Positions 52,367 through 60,197 of a stretch of 64,000 bases of DNA are shown here, piece by piece. The notes beneath the pieces are model-generated. The model was not told where the DNA came from, searched no databases, and was given only the letters and a program-made list of their open reading frames with translations. The position numbers and the translations under genes were made by a program. This stretch comes from Glacieibacterium arshaanense (GTDB lineage Bacteria; Pseudomonadota; Alphaproteobacteria; Sphingomonadales; Sphingomonadaceae): NCBI RefSeq assembly GCF_004681125.1, contig NZ_SIHO01000002.1:908563-972562 (forward strand), in the 5' to 3' direction. Numbering within the stretch: position 1 is the first letter of the stretch; each line of letters opens with the position of its first letter.

Positions 52367-53464
52367 TCAACCGACCATCTTGAATCGGAAGCTTTCGGCC
52401 GCCAGCCCCGGGCCGAACGCCACCGCGAAGCCGTCGGCGGCCTTTTTGACCGTCGTGCCCGATGCGGCGAGGATACGCTGCAGCACGAACATCAGCGTCG
52501 CGGACGACATGTTGCCGAAGTCGCGCAGCACGCCGCGCGACCAGTTCAGCGTATCGGGCGCCAGCTCGAAGCCGGTCTCCACCGCGTCGAGGATGGTGCG
52601 GCCGCCGGCGTGCACTGCCCAGACGTCATAGTCCGCCGGCCGCAGCCCGCGCAGTAGCCCGGTGTCGTCGTTGCGCTCGTTCTCGAACTTGAGCGCGCGC
52701 TGGATGCGGCCCGGGACCTCGCCCGACAGATGCATGTCGAAGCCCTGGTCGCCGATGCGCCAGGTGATTGCCTCGTTCGAATCCTCGATCGTGGTGGCGC
52801 GGAAATCCTTGAGCGCGATGCCGGTTTCGTCGGCGGTCACCAAAGTCGCCGAACAGCCGTCGCCGAACAGCAGCATCGACAGGATTTGCTCGATGTTGCC
52901 GGTCTGCTGGAAATGCAGCGTGCACAGCTCGAGGTTGACGACGAGCACGCGCGCATGCGGCTCCGATCGCACGAAATGATGCGCCAGCCGCAGCGAGTTG
53001 ACCGCCGCGTAGCAGCCCATAAAACCCACCGCAGTGCGCTCGACGCCGGGGTTGAGCCCGGCCGCCTTGACGATGAGCTGGTCGATGCCCGGCGCGATAT
53101 GGCCGGTGCACGATGCCACCACCAGATGCGTGATGCGCTCGCGCTCGCCGTCGAGGTTGAGCGCGTCGAGCGCCTGCATCGCCAGTTGCGGGCCGGTCTT
53201 TTCAAACCGCGCCATGCGTGCGGCGGTGCCGGGGAAATTGCCTGGCGTATAGAAGCCCTCGGTATCGGCGATGAAGCCGTCGGGGTCGGTGACGGGCTCG
53301 AAATACGAAAACCGCCGTTCGATGCCCGACCGGCTGACCATGCGCTTGAAGATCATCTGGTCGCGGCGCTCGGTCATGAAACCTTCGACGAAACGCACAA
53401 ACGGTTCGTGGACGTCATGCGGCGGGACGGCGGTGCCAATCCGGTTGATGTGCGCGGTCGCCAT
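52367..53464 (-). CDS. Type III polyketide synthase
   Basis: Chalcone-synthase-like enzyme of 365 residues that extends an acyl starter with malonyl-CoA and cyclises it, giving alkylresorcinol or alkylpyrone products in bacteria. The catalytic triad is complete: Cys151 in VGFMGCYAAVNS, His285 in WAVHAGGRTI and Asn318 in FGNMSSATL. ATG 53464 is set by GAGGAG 8 bases upstream. It opens an operon with the methyltransferase and flavoprotein, with the MFS gene beyond. The starter is unknown; a long-chain fatty acyl-CoA is likely by analogy. Confidence 0.92.
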   Translation of the reverse strand: MATAHINRIGTAVPPHDVHEPFVRFVEGFMTERRDQMIFKRMVSRSGIERRFSYFEPVTDPDGFIADTEGFYTPGNFPGTAARMARFEKTGPQLAMQALDALNLDGERERITHLVVASCTGHIAPGIDQLIVKAAGLNPGVERTAVGFMGCYAAVNSLRLAHHFVRSEPHARVLVVNLELCTLHFQQTGNIEQILSMLLFGDGCSATLVTADETGIALKDFRATTIEDSNEAITWRIGDQGFDMHLSGEVPGRIQRALKFENERNDDTGLLRGLRPADYDVWAVHAGGRTILDAVETGFELAPDTLNWSRGVLRDFGNMSSATLMFVLQRILAASGTTVKKAADGFAVAFGPGLAAESFRFKMVG

Positions 53465-53579
53465 GCTCGTCTCCTCGGAACTGCAACAATGTATACTGCT
53501 TCGCAAACGCGCGACAGGCCGCTTTATTGCACAGTGCGGCAAACTTTGTGCGTGGCAATCGTATGCCGCCTGCGGCACG

Positions 53580-54491
53580 ATGGCGCGGATGAGCCAGTTT
53601 CCACCCCCCGAAGCCGCGGCAAGCGACCATTTCAGCGCAGTTCCGGGCATCAGCGTCGGCCACGCGCATGACGCGGGCATCCGCAGCGGTACCACCGTCA
53701 TCGTGCCCGACGTGCCGGTGATCATGGCGGTCGATGTGCGCGGCGGCGGCCCGTGCACGCGCGAGACCGAGGCGCTTTCGCCGCACAATCTGGTGGAGCG
53801 CGTCCATGCACTGGTGCTGTCGGGCGGCTCGGTCTTCGGGCTGGCGGCGGCGGACGCGGTGGTGTTCGAACTGTCGCAGCGTGGAGTCGGGCTCGCCGCC
53901 GGCGCGCGCGCGGTGCCGGTGGTGCCGGCCGCCGGGCTGTTCGACCTCAACAACGGTGGCGACAAGGCCTGGGCGGCCAACCCCTATCCGGCGCTCGGAC
54001 TGGCGGCGCTTGCGGCGCTGGGGAATGACGCCAGCGGGCCGGTCGGCGCGGGATTCGGCGCCACCGCCGGCAGCCGGCCGGGTGGCATCGGCTCGGTCGC
54101 ACTGCGCTGGAATGGCTACACGCTCGGCGCGCTGGTTGCGGTTAACAGCTACGGCGAGGTCTACACAGGCGCACCCCCCGAAGGCGCCGTGCCGCTGCCC
54201 AAACACGCCACCGGCCGCGCGCTGGCAGCGTCATTCAACACCTGCATCGGCGCCTTCGCCACCGATGCCCCGCTGACCCGCGCGCAGGCGCAGCGCATCG
54301 CGGTAATGGCGCAGGACGGACTGGCACGCGCCGTGCGGCCGATCCACACGCCGTTCGACGGCGATTCGATTTTCGCACTGTCGACCGCTGCACCGGGAAC
54401 GCCGCCGGTCGATGCGGTGACGCTCGCGGTGCTCGGGACGCTGGCGGCGGATCTGGTGGCGCGCGCGACGCGGCGCGGGGTGTTCGGGTAG
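53580..54491 (+). CDS. P1 family peptidase (DmpA/L-aminopeptidase type)
   Basis: Self-cleaving N-terminal nucleophile aminopeptidase of 303 residues. The GIGSV site at 169-173, within the RPGGIGSVALRWNGYTLGALVAVN segment, gives the new N-terminal nucleophile Ser172 after autocleavage. Also present are VDVRGGGPCTRETEALSP near 51-68 and SGGSVFGLAAADAV near 81, and GDSIFALST near the end. Such enzymes release D- or L-amino acids or beta-peptides. The start is either 53580 or 53589 (both in frame, no clear ribosome site). It is divergent from the PKS gene. Confidence 0.87.
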   Translation: MARMSQFPPPEAAASDHFSAVPGISVGHAHDAGIRSGTTVIVPDVPVIMAVDVRGGGPCTRETEALSPHNLVERVHALVLSGGSVFGLAAADAVVFELSQRGVGLAAGARAVPVVPAAGLFDLNNGGDKAWAANPYPALGLAALAALGNDASGPVGAGFGATAGSRPGGIGSVALRWNGYTLGALVAVNSYGEVYTGAPPEGAVPLPKHATGRALAASFNTCIGAFATDAPLTRAQAQRIAVMAQDGLARAVRPIHTPFDGDSIFALSTAAPGTPPVDAVTLAVLGTLAADLVARATRRGVFG

Positions 54492-54497
54492 GCCTAA

Positions 54498-54583
54498 GGG
54501 CCTCCGGCGGGCAGGGGCTAGCCCCTGCACCCGATCATTCAAATTTTGGGTGCAGGGCCCGAGGCCCTGCCCGCCGGAGGCCC
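54498..54583. repeat. REP-like inverted repeat, copy E
   Basis: Arms at 54498-54532 and 54548-54583 with a loop of only 15 bases. The outer GGGCCTCCGGCGGGCAGG is conserved; the two inner hairpins differ (CAGGGGC-ta-GCCCCTG and CAGGGCC-cga-GGCCCTG) yet each pairs with itself. It lies between the convergent P1 peptidase and lipoprotein genes. Confidence 0.92.
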
Positions 54584-54589
54584 TTGGAC

Positions 54590-55111
54590 CTAGCGCGGCA
54601 ACGCCGCATCCGCCGCCCGGAACGCCGCGCTATGCTGCGCACCCAGCGCCTGCACGCGCGCGATCATCGCGCCGGTTGCCGCAATCGAAGCGCGCGCATC
54701 GGCGCCACCATTCGCCGCCACCGCCAAATCCCCGGCGATACGGTCGAGCCGCACGCGCATGTCGTCGATCTGGTTGCCGAGCTGGTTGAGGCGGGTGAGT
54801 TCGAGCTGCGCCGTCGACCAGACCTCGCTGCTCGGCGCGCTGCCCTTGGCGGCGGCGACGGCGGTCGTGGTGGCCTTGGACTGCAGGTTCCAGCGCGTTT
54901 CGAGCGTATCGACCTCGCGGCCGATGACGGTCAGCCGGGCATTGGCGTCGATGACGGCGGCGGCAGGGGCCGAGACGCTGGCGGGCTGCGCGGGTGCGGC
55001 GCTGCCCGGCGTCGCTGATTCGATAGCGCGCGGCGCCAGGCTCGGCCATTTGTCTTTCGACTGCGCACAGGCGGGGAGCGCGATCAGCGCAACGATTATC
55101 AGGCTTCGCAT
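54590..55111 (-). CDS. Small lipoprotein-like exported protein
   Basis: A 173-residue protein: signal segment LIIVALIALPAC with a plausible lipobox Cys near residue 15, an Ala/Pro-rich linker and a helical C-terminal part with heptad-like spacing (ARLTVIGREVDTLETRWNL and LNQLGNQIDDMRVRLDRIAGDL) that may form a coiled coil. No family recognised. ATG 55111 is chosen because the signal segment follows; an upstream ATG at 55147 is possible. The gene is divergent from tRNA-Arg. Confidence 0.7.
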   Translation of the reverse strand: MRSLIIVALIALPACAQSKDKWPSLAPRAIESATPGSAAPAQPASVSAPAAAVIDANARLTVIGREVDTLETRWNLQSKATTTAVAAAKGSAPSSEVWSTAQLELTRLNQLGNQIDDMRVRLDRIAGDLAVAANGGADARASIAATGAMIARVQALGAQHSAAFRAADAALPR

Positions 55112-55155
55112 CGGCAGGTTCCTAGACCCCGGTGCAATTAGCTGCAAGCAGGGGC

Positions 55156-55184
55156 TTGCATCAGCCGCGCTGACCCTCTATCAG
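55156..55184 (+). promoter_or_regulatory. Candidate tRNA-Arg promoter
   Basis: TTGCAT at 55156-55161, a 17-base spacer and TATCAG at 55179-55184, followed by CCGCCATC. The predicted start (about 55191) is 4 bases before the mature tRNA. The GC-rich discriminator fits a stringently controlled stable-RNA promoter. Confidence 0.5.
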
Positions 55185-55194
55185 CCGCCATCTC

Positions 55195-55271
55195 GCGCCC
55201 GTAGCTCAGCTGGATAGAGCATCAGACTACGAATCTGAGGGTCGGACGTTCGAATCGTTCCGGGCGCACCA
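55195..55271 (+). tRNA. tRNA-Arg (anticodon ACG), CCA encoded
   Basis: The acceptor stem GCGCCCG (55195-55201) pairs with CGGGCGC (55261-55267), followed by discriminator A and CCA. D arm GCTC-AGCTGGATA-GAGC, anticodon stem TCAGA/TCTGA around CTACGAA (ACG), and a T arm with TTCGAAT are all seen. A deaminated A34 (inosine) would read CGU, CGC and CGA. A perfect terminator hairpin lies 22 bp beyond the CCA. Confidence 0.97.
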
Positions 55272-55293
55272 AACATCCAGATTGATACTTAAA

Positions 55294-55329
55294 CCGGCCG
55301 GTGAACCATCACCGGCCGGCTTTGTATTT
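55294..55329 (+). terminator. Bidirectional terminator of tRNA-Arg and DUF6285
   Basis: CCGGCCGGTGA and TCACCGGCCGG form an 11-bp perfect stem with ACCA in the loop. A T-rich stretch (CTTTGTATTT) follows rightward and TTTAAG leftward, so it can stop both the tRNA transcript and the leftward DUF6285 operon. Confidence 0.85.
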
Positions 55330-55334
55330 GCGGG

Positions 55335-55721
55335 CTACATCGGCCAAACGAGATCTCGGCGCGCGCAGCTTTCGACGTAGAATTTCAGGATTTCCGCGTC
55401 GGCAGCGCGGTCGCCAGCGGCTTCGATGCGCGCATGATGAGCGATCAGCGCGTCGGACAGCGTCGACCAGGCAGCATCGAGCTCGGTCAGCGTAAGGCCG
55501 ACACCGACAGCCGGTGCCGCGTCGCCGAGCAGCGCCTGCATCGCGCGGATGTCGGCCAGCCGCCACGCCGCCGCCTTGTCGGCCTCCTGCGCGCCGAGCA
55601 CCGCGAGCAGCCCTGCGACGAGCATCTTCGAGCCGCCGAAGGCGTCATGTTCGGCGGCCAGCTGCCCCGCGCCGATACCGACGATCCCGGCGCCGGTCAG
55701 TACATCGCTCAACTCGCTCAT
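55335..55721 (-). CDS. DUF6285 family protein
   Basis: A 128-residue, mostly helical protein. The pattern ADIRAMQALLG, AWSTLSDALIAHHARIEAAGDRAADAEILKFYVESCARRDL fits the DUF6285 family usually found next to a phosphotransferase-family gene and acyl-CoA genes. Exact function is not known. ATG 55721 has GGAGG 7 bases upstream and overlaps the stop of the phosphotransferase gene (ATGA), so they are coupled. The bidirectional terminator is directly downstream. Confidence 0.8.
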   Translation of the reverse strand: MSELSDVLTGAGIVGIGAGQLAAEHDAFGGSKMLVAGLLAVLGAQEADKAAAWRLADIRAMQALLGDAAPAVGVGLTLTELDAAWSTLSDALIAHHARIEAAGDRAADAEILKFYVESCARRDLVWPM

Positions 55722-56731
55722 GAAAAGGCCTCCAGCTGCGCGGCAATGATGCTGTCCTGGCGCACTGCGGTGTACCAGCCCGACACGCCGAGGATGGGGT
55801 CGGTGTGGCCGCCATCGACAAAGGTCTTGAACGCCGAGGTCCAGATGGCGCGGCCCTTGACCGAATTGAACAGCGACCACCAGCGCATCGCGCGCGGATC
55901 GACCTTGAGCCCGCTCGCGGCTTCCCAATGCGCCAGCGCGCGGGCGCGGTCGGTCATGCCGCAGACGCGGCCGGGTTCGAAATGATCCCAGATCGGATCG
56001 AGCGCCCAGCCGAGGTCTTCGACCGGATCGCCCAGATGCGCCATTTCCCAATCGAACATCGCCAGCATGCCGCCGCGGCCGTCGTGCATGACATTGCCCG
56101 AACGATAGTCGCCGTGGACGATGGCGATTTTCTGCGCCGGTGGTGGCGGATTGGCGCGCAGCCGGCGAATCGCGGCGCGCGCCACCGGCAGCGGGCGCTG
56201 CTGGTCCTCGTCGAGCACGCCTTCCCAATAGTCGAGCGCGATGCGCCATGCTTCGTCAGGCGCCGGCGTCGGCAGATGCTGGCCGAGCGGCGTGTTCGCG
56301 GGGTCGAGTGCCGCCAGCCGGCCGAGCGCGCTGAAGAACGCTTCGCCCAGCGCTTCGCCATGGTCGCCGAACGGGGCGCGCGCAAACGCCGAGGCGACTT
56401 CGCCGCCCTCGACCCGCTCCATGATGAAGAACGGTCGTTCGAGTTCGGCGCCGGCGGCTTCGAGCGCGACGGCGCGCGGCACCGGCACGGTGCCCCAGGC
56501 GCTTTGATAGGCGCGGAATTCGGTTTCGCTTTCGGTGTCGATCAGGCTGGCGCCGGGATCGCGGCGCAGGATCAGCTGGTGGAGCTTGCCGTCGGCGGTC
56601 GCATCGAAGCGGTAGGTTTCGCGGCTGGCGCCGCCGGGGATGCGCGCCAGTGCGTCGATGCTGACCGGCGTGCCCCATATCCGCGACAGATAGGCGGCGA
56701 CCTGTGCCGCCGCGAGCGGGGAGGCGCTCAT
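55718..56731 (-). CDS. Phosphotransferase family protein (APH-like kinase fold)
   Basis: A 337-residue protein with the aminoglycoside-phosphotransferase/choline-kinase fold. Catalytic motif IVHGDYRSGNVMHD near 205 and metal motif MFDWEMAHLGDPVEDLGW near 227 are intact. The N-terminal lobe has IPGGASRETYRFD and LILRRDPG. In proteobacteria this group is tied to acyl-CoA metabolism and is often next to acyl-CoA dehydrogenase (ACAD10/11-like), so a 4-hydroxyacyl-CoA kinase role is plausible but inferred. ATG 56731 has GAGGA upstream; the long open frame beyond it is antisense to the hydratase gene. Confidence 0.87.
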   Translation of the reverse strand: MSASPLAAAQVAAYLSRIWGTPVSIDALARIPGGASRETYRFDATADGKLHQLILRRDPGASLIDTESETEFRAYQSAWGTVPVPRAVALEAAGAELERPFFIMERVEGGEVASAFARAPFGDHGEALGEAFFSALGRLAALDPANTPLGQHLPTPAPDEAWRIALDYWEGVLDEDQQRPLPVARAAIRRLRANPPPPAQKIAIVHGDYRSGNVMHDGRGGMLAMFDWEMAHLGDPVEDLGWALDPIWDHFEPGRVCGMTDRARALAHWEAASGLKVDPRAMRWWSLFNSVKGRAIWTSAFKTFVDGGHTDPILGVSGWYTAVRQDSIIAAQLEAFS

Positions 56732-56965
56732 GCCCGTCCTCGGGGCGCATCGCGCCTGACAAATTGCATCGTGTTCAACTCCCAAGGCGGGTGGTCGCTG
56801 CGCCACCCTTGCCGCGGCGATTGCACCGGTGCGCGGCGGCGTGTCAATAATTTGCGCCAATCGCCGCTTGCCCGTTGCGGGGTTCGCGTGGATATCATCG
56901 CCGCTGACCGGTCGGGCAAAGCCGCGCCAAGCGGATGTCCGGCCCGGCATGGGGTTGGAGCGGAT

Positions 56966-57772
56966 ATGGCTGACGAGGTTTCGTACGCGAAGCAGGGGCG
57001 CATGGCGCTGATCCGGCTCGAACGGCCCGATGCGCTCAACGCGCTGACGCTGCCGATGATTGCCGCGGTCAAAGCCTATGCCGAAGCCGCCGAGCGCGAC
57101 CCCGACGTCATCGCCATCTGCATCACCGGCGCCGGGCGCGGCTTTTGCGCCGGCATCGACATGAGCATTTTGGTCGATAGCACCAGTAGTGGCGCACCTG
57201 CCGCCGAGCCCGAAACCGTGCGCGCGCGTCCCGCCCTGTTCAGCTTCCTGCTCGACATTTCGAAGCCGGTGCTTGCCGCGATCAACGGCACCGTCGCCGG
57301 CGGCGGCTTCGTGCTGGCGATGATGTGCGACATGCGCTTCATGGCCGAATCCGCGACCATCTCGACGATTTTCGCCAAGCGCGGCCTTATTGCTGAGCAC
57401 GGCATGAGCTGGCTGCTGCCACGGCTGATCGGGCTGTCGCGCGCGCTCGATGTGCTGTGGAGCTCGCGCAAGATCGACGCGACCGAGGCGCTGCGGCTCG
57501 GCCTCGTCGATCGTGTCGTGCCCGATGATGCGCTGATTGCGACTGTGCAGGCCTATGTCGATGATCTCGCCGCGCACTGCGCACCGCAATCGCTGGCACA
57601 CATGAAGGCGCAGTTGCTGCGCCATCTGCAGACCGATTTCGATACCGCCGCGCATGAGGCTGACCGGCTGATGGCGACGGTGCTGCGCCACCCCGACGCC
57701 ACCGAAGGCGCGATGTCGTTCGTCGAACGGCGGCCGCCGCGCTTTGCACCATGGACCGGGCCGACCCGCTAA
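56966..57772 (+). CDS. Enoyl-CoA hydratase/isomerase
   Basis: Crotonase-fold enzyme of 268 residues for fatty-acid or related acyl-CoA breakdown. GAGRGFCAGIDMSIL near 55-69 gives one oxyanion-hole strand and VAGGGFVLAMMCDMRF near 110 the second. A Glu in LIAEHGMSW near 147 fits a hydratase Glu. ATG 56966 has GGAG 5 bases upstream; the 655-residue frame that continues leftward is antisense and not real. It is divergent from the phosphotransferase operon and 14 bp before the VOC gene. Confidence 0.92.
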   Translation: MADEVSYAKQGRMALIRLERPDALNALTLPMIAAVKAYAEAAERDPDVIAICITGAGRGFCAGIDMSILVDSTSSGAPAAEPETVRARPALFSFLLDISKPVLAAINGTVAGGGFVLAMMCDMRFMAESATISTIFAKRGLIAEHGMSWLLPRLIGLSRALDVLWSSRKIDATEALRLGLVDRVVPDDALIATVQAYVDDLAAHCAPQSLAHMKAQLLRHLQTDFDTAAHEADRLMATVLRHPDATEGAMSFVERRPPRFAPWTGPTR

Positions 57773-57786
57773 CAGGAGGAATGACG

Positions 57787-58545
57787 ATGCGATTGAGGCA
57801 AGTGGCACTGGCGTCGCGGCGGCTCGACGAGGTGGCGGCAGAACTGGCGGCGGTGTTCGGGTTGAAGGTCGCGTATAACGACCCGCACATCCATCACTAC
57901 GGCCTACGCAACGCCGTGCTGCCCGCCGGCACCGGGTTCCTGGAGATTGTCGAGCCGGTGCAAGCCGATGCCTCGGCCGGGCGCTTCATCGACCGGCGCG
58001 GCGGTGACGCCGGCTATATGGTCATCCTGCAGGCCGCCGATGCCGAGGCGGAGCGCGCCCGCGTCACCGGACTCGGCGTGCGCGTCGTCGATGATCTCGA
58101 CAGCGGCGACTACCGCGCCTCGCATTTCCACCCGGCCGATTTCGGTGGCGTGCTGACGTCGATCGACCAGCAGCGCAGTGCGCCCGATTACCTCGAACCC
58201 TATGGCGACTGGATGCCTGCCGGGCCCGACTGGCGCGACGCGCGGACGGCCGACGTGCTCGACCTGGCGGCTGTGACGATTTCGGCGGCGGATGCACCGG
58301 CGCTGGCGGCGCGCTGGGCGACGCTGCTCGGCACGGCGCCCAGTGCCGCCGATCCGCTGGTCTTGCCGCTGAAGCACGGCGAAATCCGCTTCGAATCGGC
58401 GGCCGCGGGCGCGCCGACGCTGGTGGCGGCGGTCACGCTCAAGGTGGCTGATGCGGCGGAAATCCGGCGCCGCGCGCGAGCCGCCGGCGTCATCGGCCCT
58501 GACGGCACCATCCGCATCGGCGGCGTGCGCTTCGATATCGCCTGA
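57787..58545 (+). CDS. VOC/glyoxalase-like family protein
   Basis: A 252-residue protein with two VOC-like halves: residues 1-120 start MRLRQVALASRRLDEVAAELAAVFG with HIHHYGLRNAVLP, and the second half starts near 155 (LDLAAVTISAADAPALAARWATLLG). The fold usually binds a metal for glyoxalase, dioxygenase or isomerase chemistry. Some metal-type residues are visible (His in IHHYG, His and Asp in HFHPADFG). The substrate is unknown. The second of two nearby ATGs is chosen for spacing from AGGAGGA. It is likely co-transcribed with the enoyl-CoA hydratase. Confidence 0.8.
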   Translation: MRLRQVALASRRLDEVAAELAAVFGLKVAYNDPHIHHYGLRNAVLPAGTGFLEIVEPVQADASAGRFIDRRGGDAGYMVILQAADAEAERARVTGLGVRVVDDLDSGDYRASHFHPADFGGVLTSIDQQRSAPDYLEPYGDWMPAGPDWRDARTADVLDLAAVTISAADAPALAARWATLLGTAPSAADPLVLPLKHGEIRFESAAAGAPTLVAAVTLKVADAAEIRRRARAAGVIGPDGTIRIGGVRFDIA

Positions 58546-58591
58546 CCCGCCGGCATCGCGTATTGCAGGCGCTTGCTGCCTGAGAGGCCCG

Positions 58592-59794
58592 ATGTCGACG
58601 ACCGAAGTTTTCCTGCTGGCGATGTTGCTGATTTTCGTCGTGCCGATCGCCATCTGGCGGCTCGGCCGCACCGAATATTATGCGCCGCTGGTCGTCGTGC
58701 AGATCCTGTGCGGCATCCTGCTCGGCCCCGGCGTGCTCGGCGCGGCGTTCCCCGATTACTATGCGTTCGTCTTCGACAAGCCGGTGATTGCGGCGCTGAA
58801 CGGCATCGCCTGGTGGGCGGTGATGCTGTTCGTCTGGGTCGCTGGCGTCGAGCTCGACCTTGGCGCGGCATGGCAGCGGCGCCGTGAGACTGGCGTCACC
58901 GCCGGGCTGGCGCTCGGCATGCCGTTGCTGTTCGGCGCGGCGGCGGCGCTGGTTTTGCTCAAGTTCGGCAGCGGCTGGATCGGCGACAAGGCGGCGCCGT
59001 GGCAGTTCGTCATCGGCATCGGCATGGCGTGCGCGGTGACGGCATTGCCGATTCTGGTGCTGTTCATGGAAAAGCTCGACATCCTGCGCCAGCCGCTCGG
59101 CCAACGCATCCTGCGCTATGCCAGCCTCGACGACATCGCCATCTGGGGCGTGCTCGCAGCGATATTGGTCGATTGGGAACGCATGGGGCGGCAAGTCGCG
59201 TTTCTGCTGCTGTTCGCCGTCGCCGGCTTCGCGCTGCGCCGCTTGCTGCCGCGGCTGGCCGAAAACGACCGCTGGTTTATCGCGCTGGTCTGGCTGATCG
59301 GCTGCGGCTTTGCCGCCGACTGGGCCGGGCTGCATTTCATGGTCGGGGCGTTCCTGTCGGGCGCGGTGATAGAAGCGCGCTGGTTCGACCAGGCGCGCAT
59401 GGACCGCTTCCGCGAAACCGTGTTGCTGGCGTTGATGCCGGTGTTCTTCCTCAGCACCGGCCTGCGCACCAACTGGGATGTCGGCGGTGTGGCGGTGTTC
59501 GGAGCTGCAGCGTTGCTGCTGGTGGTGTCGGTGGCGGGCAAGCTGGCGGGCGTCCACATCGCCGGTCGCATCCTCGGCTGGCAAAAGGGCGAGGCGGCGC
59601 TGGTCGGCTGGCTGCTGCAGACCAAGGCGCTGATCATGATCATCTTCGCCAACATCCTGCTCGACAAGCACGTCATCACTGCCGAGGCCTTCACCGCGCT
59701 GCTGCTGATGGCGGTGGGCAGCACAATGCTGACGACGCCGATGGTAGCGCCGTTGCTCAGGCGCCACGCGGGGTTGCGCGACAAGGCGGGCTAA
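58592..59794 (+). CDS. Cation:proton antiporter (CPA2-like)
   Basis: Membrane antiporter of 400 residues with about 11-12 hydrophobic helices, running from MSTTEVFLLAMLLIFVVPIAIW to LMAVGSTMLTTPMVAPLL. Conserved family features include LCGILLGPGVLG, a Glu in MLFVWVAGVELDLG, SLDDIAIWGVLAA with the paired Asp-Asp, and FMVGAFLSGAVI. It probably exchanges Na+ or K+ for protons; the ion is inferred. It follows the VOC gene by 46 bp and ends in a region of palindromic repeats. Confidence 0.9.
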   Translation: MSTTEVFLLAMLLIFVVPIAIWRLGRTEYYAPLVVVQILCGILLGPGVLGAAFPDYYAFVFDKPVIAALNGIAWWAVMLFVWVAGVELDLGAAWQRRRETGVTAGLALGMPLLFGAAAALVLLKFGSGWIGDKAAPWQFVIGIGMACAVTALPILVLFMEKLDILRQPLGQRILRYASLDDIAIWGVLAAILVDWERMGRQVAFLLLFAVAGFALRRLLPRLAENDRWFIALVWLIGCGFAADWAGLHFMVGAFLSGAVIEARWFDQARMDRFRETVLLALMPVFFLSTGLRTNWDVGGVAVFGAAALLLVVSVAGKLAGVHIAGRILGWQKGEAALVGWLLQTKALIMIIFANILLDKHVITAEAFTALLLMAVGSTMLTTPMVAPLLRRHAGLRDKAG

Positions 59795-59814
59795 ACGCCA
59801 CATCCCGGTCGAAT

Positions 59815-59990
59815 CCCCCCTCTCCCCGTTGGGGAGAGGCGAGAGACGGCGAAGCCGGCCCGGGTGAGGGGGTTCGGCGGCGGTGTTGAAGGAGATGGGT
59901 GCTGCAATCTTGTGCGTCGTACCCCCTCACCCCGCCGCGCCAAGTGGCGCGAGTCGCCCTCTCCCCACCGGGGAGAGGGAGGCCGTTCGC
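59815..59990. repeat. Palindromic repeat pair (CCCTCTCCCC/GGGGAGAGG type)
   Basis: Two blocks: CCCCTCTCCCC-gtt-GGGGAGAGG at the left (59817-59838), and CCCTCTCCCC-acc-GGGGAGAGGG at the right (about 59968-59990). GGTGAGGGGG (59863-59872) and CCCCCTCACC (59932-59941) face each other between them. The set makes a large inverted structure around 60 bp of unrelated DNA, directly after the antiporter gene. CCCTCTCCCC repeats are frequent in proteobacterial intergenic DNA. Confidence 0.85.
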
Positions 59991-60000
59991 GCGATTTCAC

Positions 60001-60029
60001 TTGACATTACGAACCGAATCGGTTAATAG
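60001..60029 (+). promoter_or_regulatory. Strong promoter with an internal palindromic operator
   Basis: TTGACA at 60001-60006, a 17-base gap and TAATAG at 60024-60029. Between them sits the 13-bp palindrome AACCGA-a-TCGGTT (60012-60024), which would let a dimeric repressor, TetR-like in style, block RNA polymerase. No gene with a clear start follows rightward within 400 bp. Confidence 0.65.
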
Positions 60030-60197
60030 GTCATTCAAGACGGCGAGGAATGGGAGTTCCTCGTCCAACCTGTCCGGGCTCACGATCGCCACTTGCGTTC
60101 CCGGGCGTGACGTCTCACCGCCGCGCTTTTTAGCCCCGCGCTCTGTTGGATCGGGAACTTCAGCTCCAAGTGTTCCAAGGAGGACACCTCTACCCTA

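Noticed and set aside
55805-56965. Upstream part of the 655-codon frame ending at 57772
   Set aside because: Antisense to the phosphotransferase gene; crotonase homology begins at ATG 56966.
56966-57808. N-terminal extension of the phosphotransferase frame to 57808 (696 codons)
   Set aside because: The extension is antisense to the enoyl-CoA hydratase gene and the kinase fold begins right after ATG 56731, which has its own ribosome site.
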